A DNA stretch of 15,508 nt from JAENWH01 sp038248745 (lineage in GTDB: Bacteria; Bacillota; Clostridia; Peptostreptococcales; Anaerovoracaceae). Positions 6,627 to 13,702 of this stretch are shown piece by piece (positions within the stretch are counted from its first letter, which is position 1; every line of letters begins with the position of its first letter). The stretch covers positions 1 through 15,508 of the forward strand of contig JBBRXC010000027.1 of the NCBI GenBank assembly GCA_038248745.1. Reading direction: 5' to 3'. The position numbers and the translations under genes were made by a program. Below the pieces are notes generated by a model, which had not been told where the DNA came from, did no database searches, and saw only the letters and a program-made list of their open reading frames with translations.

Positions 6627-7853
6627 TTACATTCCTTGTACAACCCATGTAGGTTCTACTGTGAAAATACTTTCTGCTTTGCCATTTTTTATAGCTTTTA
6701 TTGACACTGATTTGATGGGGTCACCGTGTTCATCAAATGTAATAGTTCCCGAGGCCCCTTTAAACTGTACCGTATTCTGTAATGCTTCTCTAATAGCATC
6801 GCCATTCGTGACCGTGCCAGCTCTATTAATAGCATCAATAGCGATTATATAAGAATCAAAGGCAAGGGCTGTAGCGCTTTCAGGGACAGCCTCTGCGCCA
6901 TACCTGTTCTTGAACAATTTTAAAAAAGGTTCAGCAAGTGGATTTTTAGCTGCCTCTGTATCAAATAAAACGGAATAGGCTATTTTTATTTGGGTTTTTT
7001 CTTCGGCTAAACTCGTTATTTTTTTTGACTCCCACTGATCAGTACCAAGAAATGTTATATCTAAATTCATTTCATCTGCCTGCGTTAAAATTTTAATCGA
7101 ATCTTTTACTTTTCCAGGTAGAAAAACAACTTTTACACCAGATTCGCTGATTGCTAGCAGTTGTTTGGAAAAATCTTTTTCTCCAGGGACATAATCCTCG
7201 TTAGCCACTATCGCTCCATTATCTCCTGTAATCTGTATCATCTTGCTTGAAAAACTTTTTGAAACTGCCAATGCGTAATCATCCTGCAACGGCTGTATGA
7301 TGGCCGCATACTTTAAGTCCATTCCTTCTATCACATATTTAGCAAGGGCGACCCCTTGAAATGCATCTGTATAAGATACCCTGAAATAAAACGGACTATA
7401 GCTTGTAACCAGAGGGTTTGTATTTGTACTGGTAATGGCTGGGATAGAAGCTTCTTCCAGTTTGTCTCCAGCCATTAATGAGTTCACACTCCCATAGCTA
7501 CCAAGAACCACTGCCACTTTTTTATCCACCATTTCCTGAACAACTGTTTCTGCTACATAAATATCTGATTTATTATCAAAATAAATCAATTCAACCTTCT
7601 TGTCAAGGACCCTTGGAAAAAGCTGATTGGCTATTTCAATCCCAATCTTTTCCAGTTCCCCATATTCTTTATCTGGTCCCGACAGAGGTTCATACACTGC
7701 AATTTGAACGGTATCTTCGTTCATTTTACCGCCATCAACAAATACTGCTTTAAAATTATCATAACTATCACACCCTGTAAATGTAAAAATTATCATAACA
7801 AAAAAAGCAACAACTGACAAAAGTACTTTGGTTTTTTTCTTTTTCTCTATCAT
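6627..7853 (-). CDS. Branched-chain amino-acid-type ABC transporter binding lipoprotein (second copy)
   Basis: This is a periplasmic-binding-protein type I (LivJ/LivK-like) receptor of 408 residues. A lysine-rich N-terminus, a hydrophobic helix and a lipobox-like FTGC give a predicted lipidated C28. Core motifs include YEPLSGPDKEYGE, FDNKSD, VVLGSYGSVNSLMAGD, IPAITSTNTNPLVT, YFRVSYTDAFQG and PLQDDYA. It is clearly a paralogue of the receptor at 11595-12770, sharing EPL(S/T)G, DNKSD, VVLGSYGS, IPAI, TNP and FYFRV, but it differs in the ligand-facing loop (STNTNPLV against ASCTNPQV). It lies 31 bases after livF and has AGAGGG before the ATG. A second receptor for the same permease with a different preference is the simplest reading; the ligand is not known. 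Confidence 0.88.
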   Translation of the reverse strand: MIEKKKKTKVLLSVVAFFVMIIFTFTGCDSYDNFKAVFVDGGKMNEDTVQIAVYEPLSGPDKEYGELEKIGIEIANQLFPRVLDKKVELIYFDNKSDIYVAETVVQEMVDKKVAVVLGSYGSVNSLMAGDKLEEASIPAITSTNTNPLVTSYSPFYFRVSYTDAFQGVALAKYVIEGMDLKYAAIIQPLQDDYALAVSKSFSSKMIQITGDNGAIVANEDYVPGEKDFSKQLLAISESGVKVVFLPGKVKDSIKILTQADEMNLDITFLGTDQWESKKITSLAEEKTQIKIAYSVLFDTEAAKNPLAEPFLKLFKNRYGAEAVPESATALAFDSYIIAIDAINRAGTVTNGDAIREALQNTVQFKGASGTITFDEHGDPIKSVSIKAIKNGKAESIFTVEPTWVVQGM

Positions 7854-7884
7854 TTTCCCTCTAATCCCTTGCCCTGATCTATAC

Positions 7885-8589
7885 TTATTCCCCTAAATAA
7901 GCTTTTCTAACCTGATCATTTCCAAGAAGTTCTCTTCCAGGGCCTTCTAGTGTAATTTTTCCAATCTCCATAACGTAGGCATAATCAGAAATTTCAAGAG
8001 CAGCCTTTGCATTTTGCTCAATCAGCAGTACATTTACACCAGACCTGTTAATTTCTTTAATAATTTGGAATATGCTTTTTACCACAAGTGGCGCAAGCCC
8101 TAAAGAAGGTTCATCCATCATTAGTAATTTTGGTTTACTCATCAAAGCCCTTCCAACTGCTAGCATTTGCTGCTCTCCTCCAGAAAGGGTTCCTGCCAAC
8201 TGCCATTCTCTTTCCTTCATTCTCGGAAACAAATCAAAAACCCAATCCTTATCTTTAAGAATTTCAGCTTTGTCTTTTCTAGTGTAAGCACCAAGCATCA
8301 GATTTTCATCAACAGTCAAATTTGGAAATACCCTTCTCCCTTCAGGGCAAAGAATAATTCCTTCTTTGACAATATCCTTAGTCTTCATATTTGTAATATC
8401 AACACCATCACAGATGACGCTTCCGGTGGTCTTTGGAACAAGCCCCATAATACCCTTCAGTGTTGTGCTTTTACCTGCGCCGTTTGCGCCAATAAGCGAA
8501 ATAATTTTCCCACTCTCAACAAACATGTTTATTCCTCTGAGTGCATGAATCCCGCCGTAATGGACCTGTAAATTCTTGATTTCCAACAT
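7885..8589 (-). CDS. livF: Branched-chain amino-acid ABC transporter ATP-binding protein LivF
   Basis: This is one of the two cytoplasmic ATPases of the LivHMGF-type importer. The 234 residues equal the family norm. Walker A GANGAGKST is at 34-42, the characteristic CPEGRRVFPNLTV follows near 76-88, signature LSGGEQQMLAVGRAL is near 134-148, and Walker B LLMMDEPSLGLAP near 154-166. The late VNVLLIEQNAKAALEISDYAYVMEIG stretch is typical of LivF. The ATG shares one base with the livG stop (TAATG), a classic coupled junction. The substrate range of such importers runs from Leu/Ile/Val to amides, short-chain amides and urea, so the ligand is set by the receptors rather than by this subunit. Confidence 0.93.
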   Translation of the reverse strand: MLEIKNLQVHYGGIHALRGINMFVESGKIISLIGANGAGKSTTLKGIMGLVPKTTGSVICDGVDITNMKTKDIVKEGIILCPEGRRVFPNLTVDENLMLGAYTRKDKAEILKDKDWVFDLFPRMKEREWQLAGTLSGGEQQMLAVGRALMSKPKLLMMDEPSLGLAPLVVKSIFQIIKEINRSGVNVLLIEQNAKAALEISDYAYVMEIGKITLEGPGRELLGNDQVRKAYLGE

Positions 8590-9431
8590 TATTCATCCAC
8601 CCCCAGATATGCTTCAATGACCTTCGGATTATTTTGTATTTCTTTAGGATTTCCGCTGGCAATTGTAACACCATAATCCAACACGTAAATTTTAGAACAG
8701 ACCCCCATTACCACCTGCATATGATGCTCTATCATTAATATTGAAAGGTCAAAATCATCTTTAACTCTAGCAATAAAATGCATCAGCTCATCTGATTCCT
8801 GTGGGTTCATTCCTGCTGCGGGTTCATCAAGAAGCAACAACTGTGGTTTGGTTGCAAGGGCTCTTGCAATTTCAAGATGTCTTTGCTTCCCGTAAGGCAA
8901 AGAGGTTGATACATCATCCTTCACCTGTTCAAGCCCCAGTATTTTCAACAACTCAAGGGATTCTTCACGAATTCTCTTTTCTTCCGTTGCATTTAACATG
9001 AAAGTTGCTGAAAACGGATTTGCTTTCACCGTCATATGCTTGGCAATCAGTACATTCTCAAAAACTGTTAAATTCTTAAACAGTCTAATGTTCTGAAATG
9101 TTCTGGCAATACCTTTTTTTGCGATAACATCTGGTGTAGGCGCAATCCTCTTATCATATTTGCCAAGATGCCCGCCTTCATATAATGGTAGCATTTTCTT
9201 ACTCGGATAATTGCTTGACATCAATTCATTATTTAGATAAACAGCCCCATTCGTAGGCGCATAAACTCCTGTAATGGCATTGAATGCTGTCGTTTTCCCT
9301 GCGCCATTTGGTCCAATAAGTCCTATAATCTCGCCCTTATTCACTTCCAGGTTCAAGTCATTTAAAGCGACAACGCCACCAAACTGAACAGTGACATTAC
9401 TTACACGAAGGACATTTTCACTATTGCTCAT
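8589..9431 (-). CDS. livG: Branched-chain amino-acid ABC transporter ATP-binding protein LivG
   Basis: This is the second ATPase of the importer, 280 residues long. Walker A GPNGAGKTT is at 40-48, Q-loop ARTFQNIRLF at 109-118, a LivG-type degenerate signature LPYGKQRHLEIARAL at 178-192, Walker B LLLLDEPAAGMNP at 198-210 and the switch histidines IEHHMQVVM near 234-242. Usual LivG proteins have about 250-260 residues. The excess sits between the first beta-strands and the Q-loop, about residues 70-100, with charged and glycine-rich sequence that I do not recognise as a domain. The ATG has GGGAGGAG upstream and overlaps the end of livM by 11 bases. Confidence 0.93.
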   Translation of the reverse strand: MSNSENVLRVSNVTVQFGGVVALNDLNLEVNKGEIIGLIGPNGAGKTTAFNAITGVYAPTNGAVYLNNELMSSNYPSKKMLPLYEGGHLGKYDKRIAPTPDVIAKKGIARTFQNIRLFKNLTVFENVLIAKHMTVKANPFSATFMLNATEEKRIREESLELLKILGLEQVKDDVSTSLPYGKQRHLEIARALATKPQLLLLDEPAAGMNPQESDELMHFIARVKDDFDLSILMIEHHMQVVMGVCSKIYVLDYGVTIASGNPKEIQNNPKVIEAYLGVDE

Positions 9432-10533
9432 TTGAAGCTCCTCCCTTCAATGACTTTCTGCCGATTTTCATCACCTTATTTTTCGTCTTAAAGAAAAACG
9501 TAAAAATGCCATCCCATGAAAATTCTTTTGTTCCCATCAATCCTTTTCTATAGAAAAGAACAATAGCCATCAGCAATAAACTGAATATTACCATACGAAG
9601 TCCTGGTCTGAAAAGCGGAACCTGCCAATCGCCTATATAAAGCGCTGAGTCAAAAAATCTCAGCCATTCCTTACCTGCTGTAATGGCAAAAGCGGCGATA
9701 CAAGTGCCTGTAATACTTCCCATGCCACCAAGTACGATAATAAGCAATATTTCATAGGTGACCATTATTTTAAACTGATTGGAGTCAACCGCAGTCAAAT
9801 GAACGGCAAGAAGTCCCCCCCCGATTCCTGCAAAAAATGCAGAAACAGCAAAGGACAATTCCTTATGTTTAAATAGATTGATGCCCATGGCTTCTGCTGC
9901 TATTTCATCTTCCCGAATCGCTTTAAAAGCACGGCCGTAAGTTGATTTAATCAACAATGCCATGACGCCAATACCTGCAGCAGAGATTAGGGCAGGTACA
10001 AAAAGGCTGTCAAAGCCTGGGATACTTTTCAACCCTAGTGAGCCGTTTGTCACTGAAGCCAACTGATCATTGGCGATAATAGCTCGTATGATTTCAGAAA
10101 ATCCCAATGTGGCAATGGCCAGATAATCACTCTTCAGCCTTAACACCGGTGCGCCGATCAGGGCAGCGAAAACTGCCGCAAATAAACCCCCAATTAGCAA
10201 AGCTATTCCAAATGGGATATCCACATTGATGAGCCAGTTTGCCATGGGTTTCAGGTAATAAACATTCGGCCTTAATTCTACGGGGATTGTTAAAACCCCA
10301 ACCGTATAAGCGCCTATTGCCATGAATCCCGCCTGTCCAAGAGAAAATAATCCGGTAAATCCATTGACTAAATTCATAGAAACGCCGATTAACGCATAAA
10401 TAAAGGACAATCTTACAATTCGAACGGTGTAAGAAGACCCTATAACCCCTTTATCAAGAAGGAATATCAGTACTAGTGCAGCTGCAATTAGTACTGTTGT
10501 CAAAATTAATTTTGTTGATTTTTTGAGTACCAT
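9421..10533 (-). CDS. livM: Branched-chain amino-acid ABC transporter permease LivM
   Basis: This 370-residue inner-membrane permease forms the translocation channel with LivH. Family hallmarks are NLVNGFTGLFSLGQAGFMAIGAYT near residues 54-77, LRLKSDYLAIATLGFSEIIRAI near 131-152, the EAA-like cytoplasmic loop STYGRAFKAIREDEIAAEAMGINLFKHK near 202-229, and IVLGGMGSITGTCIAAF near 266-282. About nine to ten hydrophobic segments are visible. The C-terminal 40 residues after FYRKGLMG form a basic cytoplasmic tail (KTKNKVMKIGRKSLKGG) that is longer than in many relatives. It lies six bases after livH with an AGGTG ribosome binding site, inside the same operon. Confidence 0.93.
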   Translation of the reverse strand: MVLKKSTKLILTTVLIAAALVLIFLLDKGVIGSSYTVRIVRLSFIYALIGVSMNLVNGFTGLFSLGQAGFMAIGAYTVGVLTIPVELRPNVYYLKPMANWLINVDIPFGIALLIGGLFAAVFAALIGAPVLRLKSDYLAIATLGFSEIIRAIIANDQLASVTNGSLGLKSIPGFDSLFVPALISAAGIGVMALLIKSTYGRAFKAIREDEIAAEAMGINLFKHKELSFAVSAFFAGIGGGLLAVHLTAVDSNQFKIMVTYEILLIIVLGGMGSITGTCIAAFAITAGKEWLRFFDSALYIGDWQVPLFRPGLRMVIFSLLLMAIVLFYRKGLMGTKEFSWDGIFTFFFKTKNKVMKIGRKSLKGGASNEQ

Positions 10534-10539
10534 AATGCA

Positions 10540-11433
10540 TCACACCTTTTCTGTAATATTTTCGCCAAGCAATCCTGTTGGCCTGAATACAAGCATAATA
10601 ATTAATAAAACGAATGTAAAGGCATCACTGTAACCTGTCATCGAAGGGAATAACGCAACAAGGAACGTCTCTGATATACCTATTGCAAAGCCTCCAATAA
10701 CAGCTCCCGGAATACTGCCGATACCACCTATTACCGCCGCAACAAAGCATTTAAGCCCTGGCATGACGCCGCTGAACGGATACACTAGTGGCCTTGGCGA
10801 GAAATACAAAATAGCGCCAATTGCTGCAAGTGCGGATCCGATCACAAATACAATGGTAATAATTGTGTTTATTTCAATACCCATCAGACGAGAAGCTTCA
10901 TAATCTTTTGAAACTGCTCTCATAGCCATTCCCATCTTGGTATGATTTACTAAATAAATAAGAACAAATAATAGTCCAATTGTTATAACCGGTGTAATAA
11001 ACGTAACGATTGGCGCCGAAACATCACCAATTTGATATACCTTTTGAAGAAAGCCTAATTTTGGAAAAGATCTAGGCAATCCTGTAAATAAATAAGTGGC
11101 CAGATTTTCCAAGAGGAAAGAGACCCCAATTGCAGAAATCATAATTGACATACGAGGTGCTTCTCTTAATGGCTTGTAAGCAGCCTTCTCAATTGCAACG
11201 CCAAGAACAACTGTCGCTAGAATTACAAAAGGAATAGCAAGATACCAAGGCATAAAAAAATTGGAGATTGCAAAGATCGTAAAATATCCTGCCATCATAA
11301 AAATATCGCCGTGGGCGAAATTAATAAGCCTTAATATGCCATACACCATCGTATACCCAATTGCTATAAGCGCATAGGCACTTCCCAGGGAAATTCCTGT
11401 CACACAATTTTGTAAAAAAGTTGTCACATCCAT
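10540..11433 (-). CDS. livH: Branched-chain amino-acid ABC transporter permease LivH
   Basis: This 297-residue membrane permease shows the typical LivH opening GISLGSAYALIAIGYTMVYGILRLINFAHGDIFM (about residues 14-47), the coupling loop KMGMAMRAVSKDYEASRLMGIEI near 168-190 and AAVIGGIGSIPGAVIGGFAIG near 230-250. About eight hydrophobic segments are present. The ATG at 11431-11433 has AAAGGG nine bases upstream. The 161 bases between this gene and the upstream receptor gene hold an attenuator-like hairpin and a triple repeat, which suggests that receptor and channel are made in different amounts from one transcript. Confidence 0.93.
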   Translation of the reverse strand: MDVTTFLQNCVTGISLGSAYALIAIGYTMVYGILRLINFAHGDIFMMAGYFTIFAISNFFMPWYLAIPFVILATVVLGVAIEKAAYKPLREAPRMSIMISAIGVSFLLENLATYLFTGLPRSFPKLGFLQKVYQIGDVSAPIVTFITPVITIGLLFVLIYLVNHTKMGMAMRAVSKDYEASRLMGIEINTIITIVFVIGSALAAIGAILYFSPRPLVYPFSGVMPGLKCFVAAVIGGIGSIPGAVIGGFAIGISETFLVALFPSMTGYSDAFTFVLLIIMLVFRPTGLLGENITEKV

Positions 11434-11464
11434 AAGTGTTTACCCTTTCAAGTGAATAGTTTTA

Positions 11465-11533
11465 ACGAAAAAAAAAGATTTAATAACACGAAAAAAAAAT
11501 ATCTGATAATACGGGAAAAAATATCTAATAATA
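11465..11533. repeat. Three-unit 23-bp tandem repeat ahead of livH
   Basis: On the plus strand three units start at 11465, 11488 and 11511, a period of exactly 23 bases. Each begins ACG, continues with a run of A (broken by GG in unit 3) and ends in an AT-rich block (GATTTAATAAC, TATCTGATAAT, ATATCTAATAATA). In the livH-sense RNA the units are U-rich tracts ending in CGU, lying between the attenuator-like hairpin and the livH ribosome binding site. Unit identity is imperfect. Confidence 0.7.
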
Positions 11534-11539
11534 ATGAAG

Positions 11540-11572
11540 GAGACAGGACATGAGCAAACCATATCCTGCCTC
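11540..11572 (-). terminator. Attenuator-like hairpin between the receptor gene and livH
   Basis: In minus-strand RNA, GAGGCAGGA (11564-11572) pairs with UCCUGUCUC (11540-11548) in a 9-bp stem with one G-U pair and a 15-base loop. No pure U run follows directly, but U-rich repeat units begin within about 10-30 bases. This fits a leaky terminator or a 3'-end stabiliser for the receptor message, a common device for making more binding protein than permease. Confidence 0.6.
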
Positions 11573-11594
11573 ATAAAAATCTATCATTTTTAAA

Positions 11595-12770
11595 TTATTT
11601 AATCTCAACAATCTGTAAGAACTGGAACATTCCATCTTTTACAGTTTTAATAACAGCCATGTTTTTAACAGCATCACCATTTTCATCAAAGTTGATGACG
11701 CCTGTAACGCCATTAAAGTCTTTTGTAGCTGCAAGTGCATCTCTGATGGAAGCGCCATCTGTTGCTCCAGCTCTTTCAATAGCATCCAGTGCCACCATAT
11801 AGGCATCATACCCTAAAGCTGCTACTGCAGGAATGCTTGCTTCTCTGCCTGCTAAGAATTTTGTATAACCAGTTACGAATTCGCCTGTTACTGGACTTGA
11901 ATCTGCCATTCCTTCATCAAAGAATGTTGAAAGAACAATTCCTTCTGATTTGTCTCCAGCATTTTCAATAATAGTAGCATTTTCCCAAGTGTCTCCACCC
12001 ATAATAGTAGCCGTTATACCCAAATCTCTTGCCTGCTGAATAATCAATGGTGCAGTTGCAATGGAAGATGGTGCAAAGATTACGTCTGGATTCTTTGCTT
12101 TGATATTCTGTAATATTGCGTTAAAATCAGCTTGGTTCTGCTGGAATGTCTGAGACTCAACGATTGAGTTTTCATCACCAGTCAGCTTTTTAAATGCCGT
12201 TTCAAAGAAGCTTCCAAGACCTGTAGAGTAGTCATCACCAAGTTGGGTGATTACCGCTGCTGTCTTTGCGCCATTTTGAATTGCATAGTTTGCAACTACT
12301 GTTCCCTGGAAAGGATCCAGGAAGCAAACTCTAAAGTAGAAATCATTTCCCTTAGTAACCTGTGGGTTTGTGCATGATGCGCCAATTGCAGGGATTCCAG
12401 CTTCTTTGAAGATGTCTCCAGCGACGATTGATACGCCTGAACCGTAGGATCCAAGAACCACTGATACACCCTTGTCAACTAAGTAATTAGCTGCTGTTGC
12501 TGCTTCAGTCTTATCAGATTTATTATCTGAAACGATTAGCTCTACTGTGTACTCTTCGCCGCCAATGTTAACTGTTGGACGAACTGTGTTGGCATAAGTC
12601 ATACCATCAAGTTCCTGCGCACCGCCACCGCCGTTTTCTCCTGTAAGCGGTTCAAATATACCAATTTTAATGACCTTTGCATCAGAGCCGTCGTCGCCAC
12701 TTCCGCCACAACCTACCATGAATGCTGAAACTACTAGTATTAGCACTAGTAATAGTGAGATTTTTCTCAT
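11595..12770 (-). CDS. livJ: Branched-chain amino-acid-type ABC transporter binding lipoprotein (first gene)
   Basis: This extracytoplasmic receptor of the LivJ/LivK family heads the transporter operon. The ATG at 12768-12770 is chosen because GGAGG (12779-12783) lies eight bases upstream and the protein then begins with a proper lipoprotein signal: MRK, a hydrophobic helix and MVGC, with C21 predicted to be lipidated. An upstream in-frame TTG at 12833 lacks such a site. The 391 residues contain IGIFEPLTGENGGGG, VSDNKSDKTEA, SVVLGSYGSGVSIVAGD, IPAIGASCTNPQVT, YFRVCFLDPFQG and VITQLGDDYS, all in the ligand-binding type I fold. A run of small polar residues after C21 (GGSGDDGSD) is the usual linker. 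The exact ligand is unknown; a second divergent receptor lies after livF. Confidence 0.92.
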   Translation of the reverse strand: MRKISLLLVLILVVSAFMVGCGGSGDDGSDAKVIKIGIFEPLTGENGGGGAQELDGMTYANTVRPTVNIGGEEYTVELIVSDNKSDKTEAATAANYLVDKGVSVVLGSYGSGVSIVAGDIFKEAGIPAIGASCTNPQVTKGNDFYFRVCFLDPFQGTVVANYAIQNGAKTAAVITQLGDDYSTGLGSFFETAFKKLTGDENSIVESQTFQQNQADFNAILQNIKAKNPDVIFAPSSIATAPLIIQQARDLGITATIMGGDTWENATIIENAGDKSEGIVLSTFFDEGMADSSPVTGEFVTGYTKFLAGREASIPAVAALGYDAYMVALDAIERAGATDGASIRDALAATKDFNGVTGVINFDENGDAVKNMAVIKTVKDGMFQFLQIVEIK

Positions 12771-12875
12771 GATTTCTTCCTCCTTATTGATTTTAAAATT
12801 ATCCATTCGTTCTTGACTCATAAAAGCACCCAACTAGTTTTCCCTAATTTTCGACTTTTTATAAATACTTATTTT

Positions 12876-12903
12876 ATTATATATTTTTTTGTGTAAATGT
12901 AAA
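12876..12903 (-). promoter_or_regulatory. Promoter of the liv-type operon
   Basis: On the minus strand TTTACA (12898-12903) and TATAAT (12876-12881) are 16 bases apart, followed by an AT-rich start region. The message would begin near 12869, leaving a leader of about 100 bases before the receptor ATG. No known riboswitch or T-box pattern was recognised in that leader. Confidence 0.65.
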
Positions 12904-12948
12904 GAGTTTTTCATATATGCTTGGGTTTGTATTTATGTGGCCCGCATC

Positions 12949-13036
12949 CAGATTGCCTGCGGATTGCATGCGGATTGGGTACAGATTGCCTGCGGATTGC
13001 CTTCGTATTGCCTGCGAATTGCCTTCGAATTGTAGT
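12949..13036. repeat. 11-bp tandem array, eight units
   Basis: Eight consecutive 11-base units follow the pattern C-(G/A)-(G/A/T)-ATTG-CCT-(G/T), starting at 12949 and then every 11 bases to 13036. The core ATTG is kept in all eight. The units differ by scattered substitutions, so this is an older array than the 20-bp one at 13581-13700. Eleven bases is close to one helical turn. The array sits just upstream of the liv promoter. An open frame running through it on the plus strand is best explained by the repeat itself. Confidence 0.85.
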
Positions 13037-13091
13037 TTGCCAACGCCTTTCATCTTTTTCTCGTTTTCGCGGTGTGAACCTTGAACGCTTA

Positions 13092-13315
13092 CATACTTTT
13101 AGCCTTCCTTACGTAAAAATCATAACTATTTATACTGTAAGGTCTTTTTCTCTCAAATTTTTCTGGTTTTATACCATGCTTTTCATACTTTTAGCCTTCC
13201 TTACGTAAAAATCATAACTATTTATACTATAATCTCTTTCCCTCATGAGTTTTTCTGGTTTTATACCATGCTTTTCATACTTTTAGCTTTTTTGTATGAA
13301 AAAGCATAACTATTT
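13092..13315. repeat. 92-bp tandem repeat, two full copies and one partial
   Basis: Copies start at 13092, 13184 and 13276 with CATACTTTTAGC; the spacing is 92 bases each time. The first two are nearly identical over 92 bases (differences cluster about 45-70 bases into the unit). The third keeps only about 40 bases before diverging, and its middle is altered. Each full copy contains the palindrome TTACGTAA and the shared end CTGGTTTTATACCATG. No coding frame is convincing. Minus-strand copy 1 also contains a weak promoter-like pair, TTGAGA and TATAAA, pointing towards the liv operon. Confidence 0.85.
13268..13307. repeat. Long inverted repeat at the 92-bp repeat boundary
   Basis: ATGCTTTTCATAC (13268-13280) is the reverse complement of GTATGAAAAAGCAT (13294-13307) apart from one extra A, with a 13-base T-rich loop. 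The left arm comes from the end of repeat copy 2 and the start of copy 3, and the right arm from the altered middle of copy 3. It could form a stem in DNA or RNA. A true terminator tract is not evident on either strand. Confidence 0.7.
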
Positions 13316-13435
13316 TTGATTTGTTTGCATATTTTCATGACAGTACAAGACAATAGTATAACTTTTTAACTTCTTAAGTCTAATTCACTTTATTATAGCA
13401 AACAAGTTATCTATTTTTTTAAAATAGTGTCCTCA

Positions 13436-13455
13436 GGGGATAACTGGTTATCCCC
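13436..13455. repeat. Perfect 9-bp inverted repeat (operator-like palindrome)
   Basis: GGGGATAAC (13436-13444) and GTTATCCCC (13447-13455) are perfect reverse complements separated by TG. The short centre suits a protein-binding dyad better than an RNA stem. No promoter boxes were recognised beside it and no gene starts nearby, so its role is open. Confidence 0.6.
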
Positions 13456-13498
13456 CAACCTATCAAAATTAACATTTGGCTAGCAATTCTTTCATTGC

Positions 13499-13569
13499 CC
13501 TTATCAAAATCATTTGAATTTTGATAAGGCATTTTGATAAGGCATTTTGAAAAGGCATTTCGCTAAAGC
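13499..13569. repeat. 12-bp inverted repeat leading into a 13-bp tandem array
   Basis: CCTTATCAAAAT (13499-13510) and ATTTTGATAAGG (13518-13529) form a perfect 12-bp dyad with a 7-base loop. The right arm is itself the first unit of a 13-bp tandem array: units start at 13518, 13531, 13544 and 13557. The first two are identical (ATTTTGATAAGGC), the third has one change and the fourth is degenerate. The left arm could therefore pair with either of the first two units. A shorter related copy (TATCAAAATT) lies at 13461-13470. Confidence 0.8.
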
Positions 13570-13580
13570 GGTATCAATTT

Positions 13581-13700
13581 TATTGTTGCCGAATCTATTT
13601 TATTGTTGCCGAATCTATTTTATTGTTGCCGAATCTATTTTATTGTTGCCGAATCTATTTTATTGTTGCCGAATCTATTTTATTGTTGCCGAATCTATTT
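13581..13700. repeat. 20-bp tandem array, six identical units
   Basis: Six consecutive copies of TATTGTTGCCGAATCTATTT, with no substitutions among them, run from 13581 to 13700. The array ends three bases before the stop codon of the nuclease-like gene, so it forms that gene's immediate 3' flank. The perfect identity points to recent expansion or ongoing homogenisation by slippage. Apparent open frames across it (FYCCRIYFIVAESILLL) are products of the repeat. A partial unit (CAATTT) borders it on the left. Confidence 0.95.
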
Positions 13701-13702
13701 TT

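Noticed and set aside
12771..12833. Extended N-terminus for the first binding lipoprotein
   Set aside because: The upstream TTG has no ribosome binding site and would put 21 charged residues before a complete lipoprotein signal; the ATG at 12770 has GGAGG and a lipobox at the right place.
12921..13208. Plus-strand open frame of 95 codons with CLRIA-type repeats
   Set aside because: It runs through the 11-bp array and into the 92-bp repeat, lacks a ribosome binding site, and its amino-acid pattern is that of a translated minisatellite.
13268..13307. Terminator
   Set aside because: The stem is good but AT-rich, and no uninterrupted T tract follows on either strand; no gene ends close by.
13499..13700. 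CRISPR array
   Set aside because: The 13-bp and 20-bp units are directly adjacent with no unique spacers, and no cas gene lies in the window.
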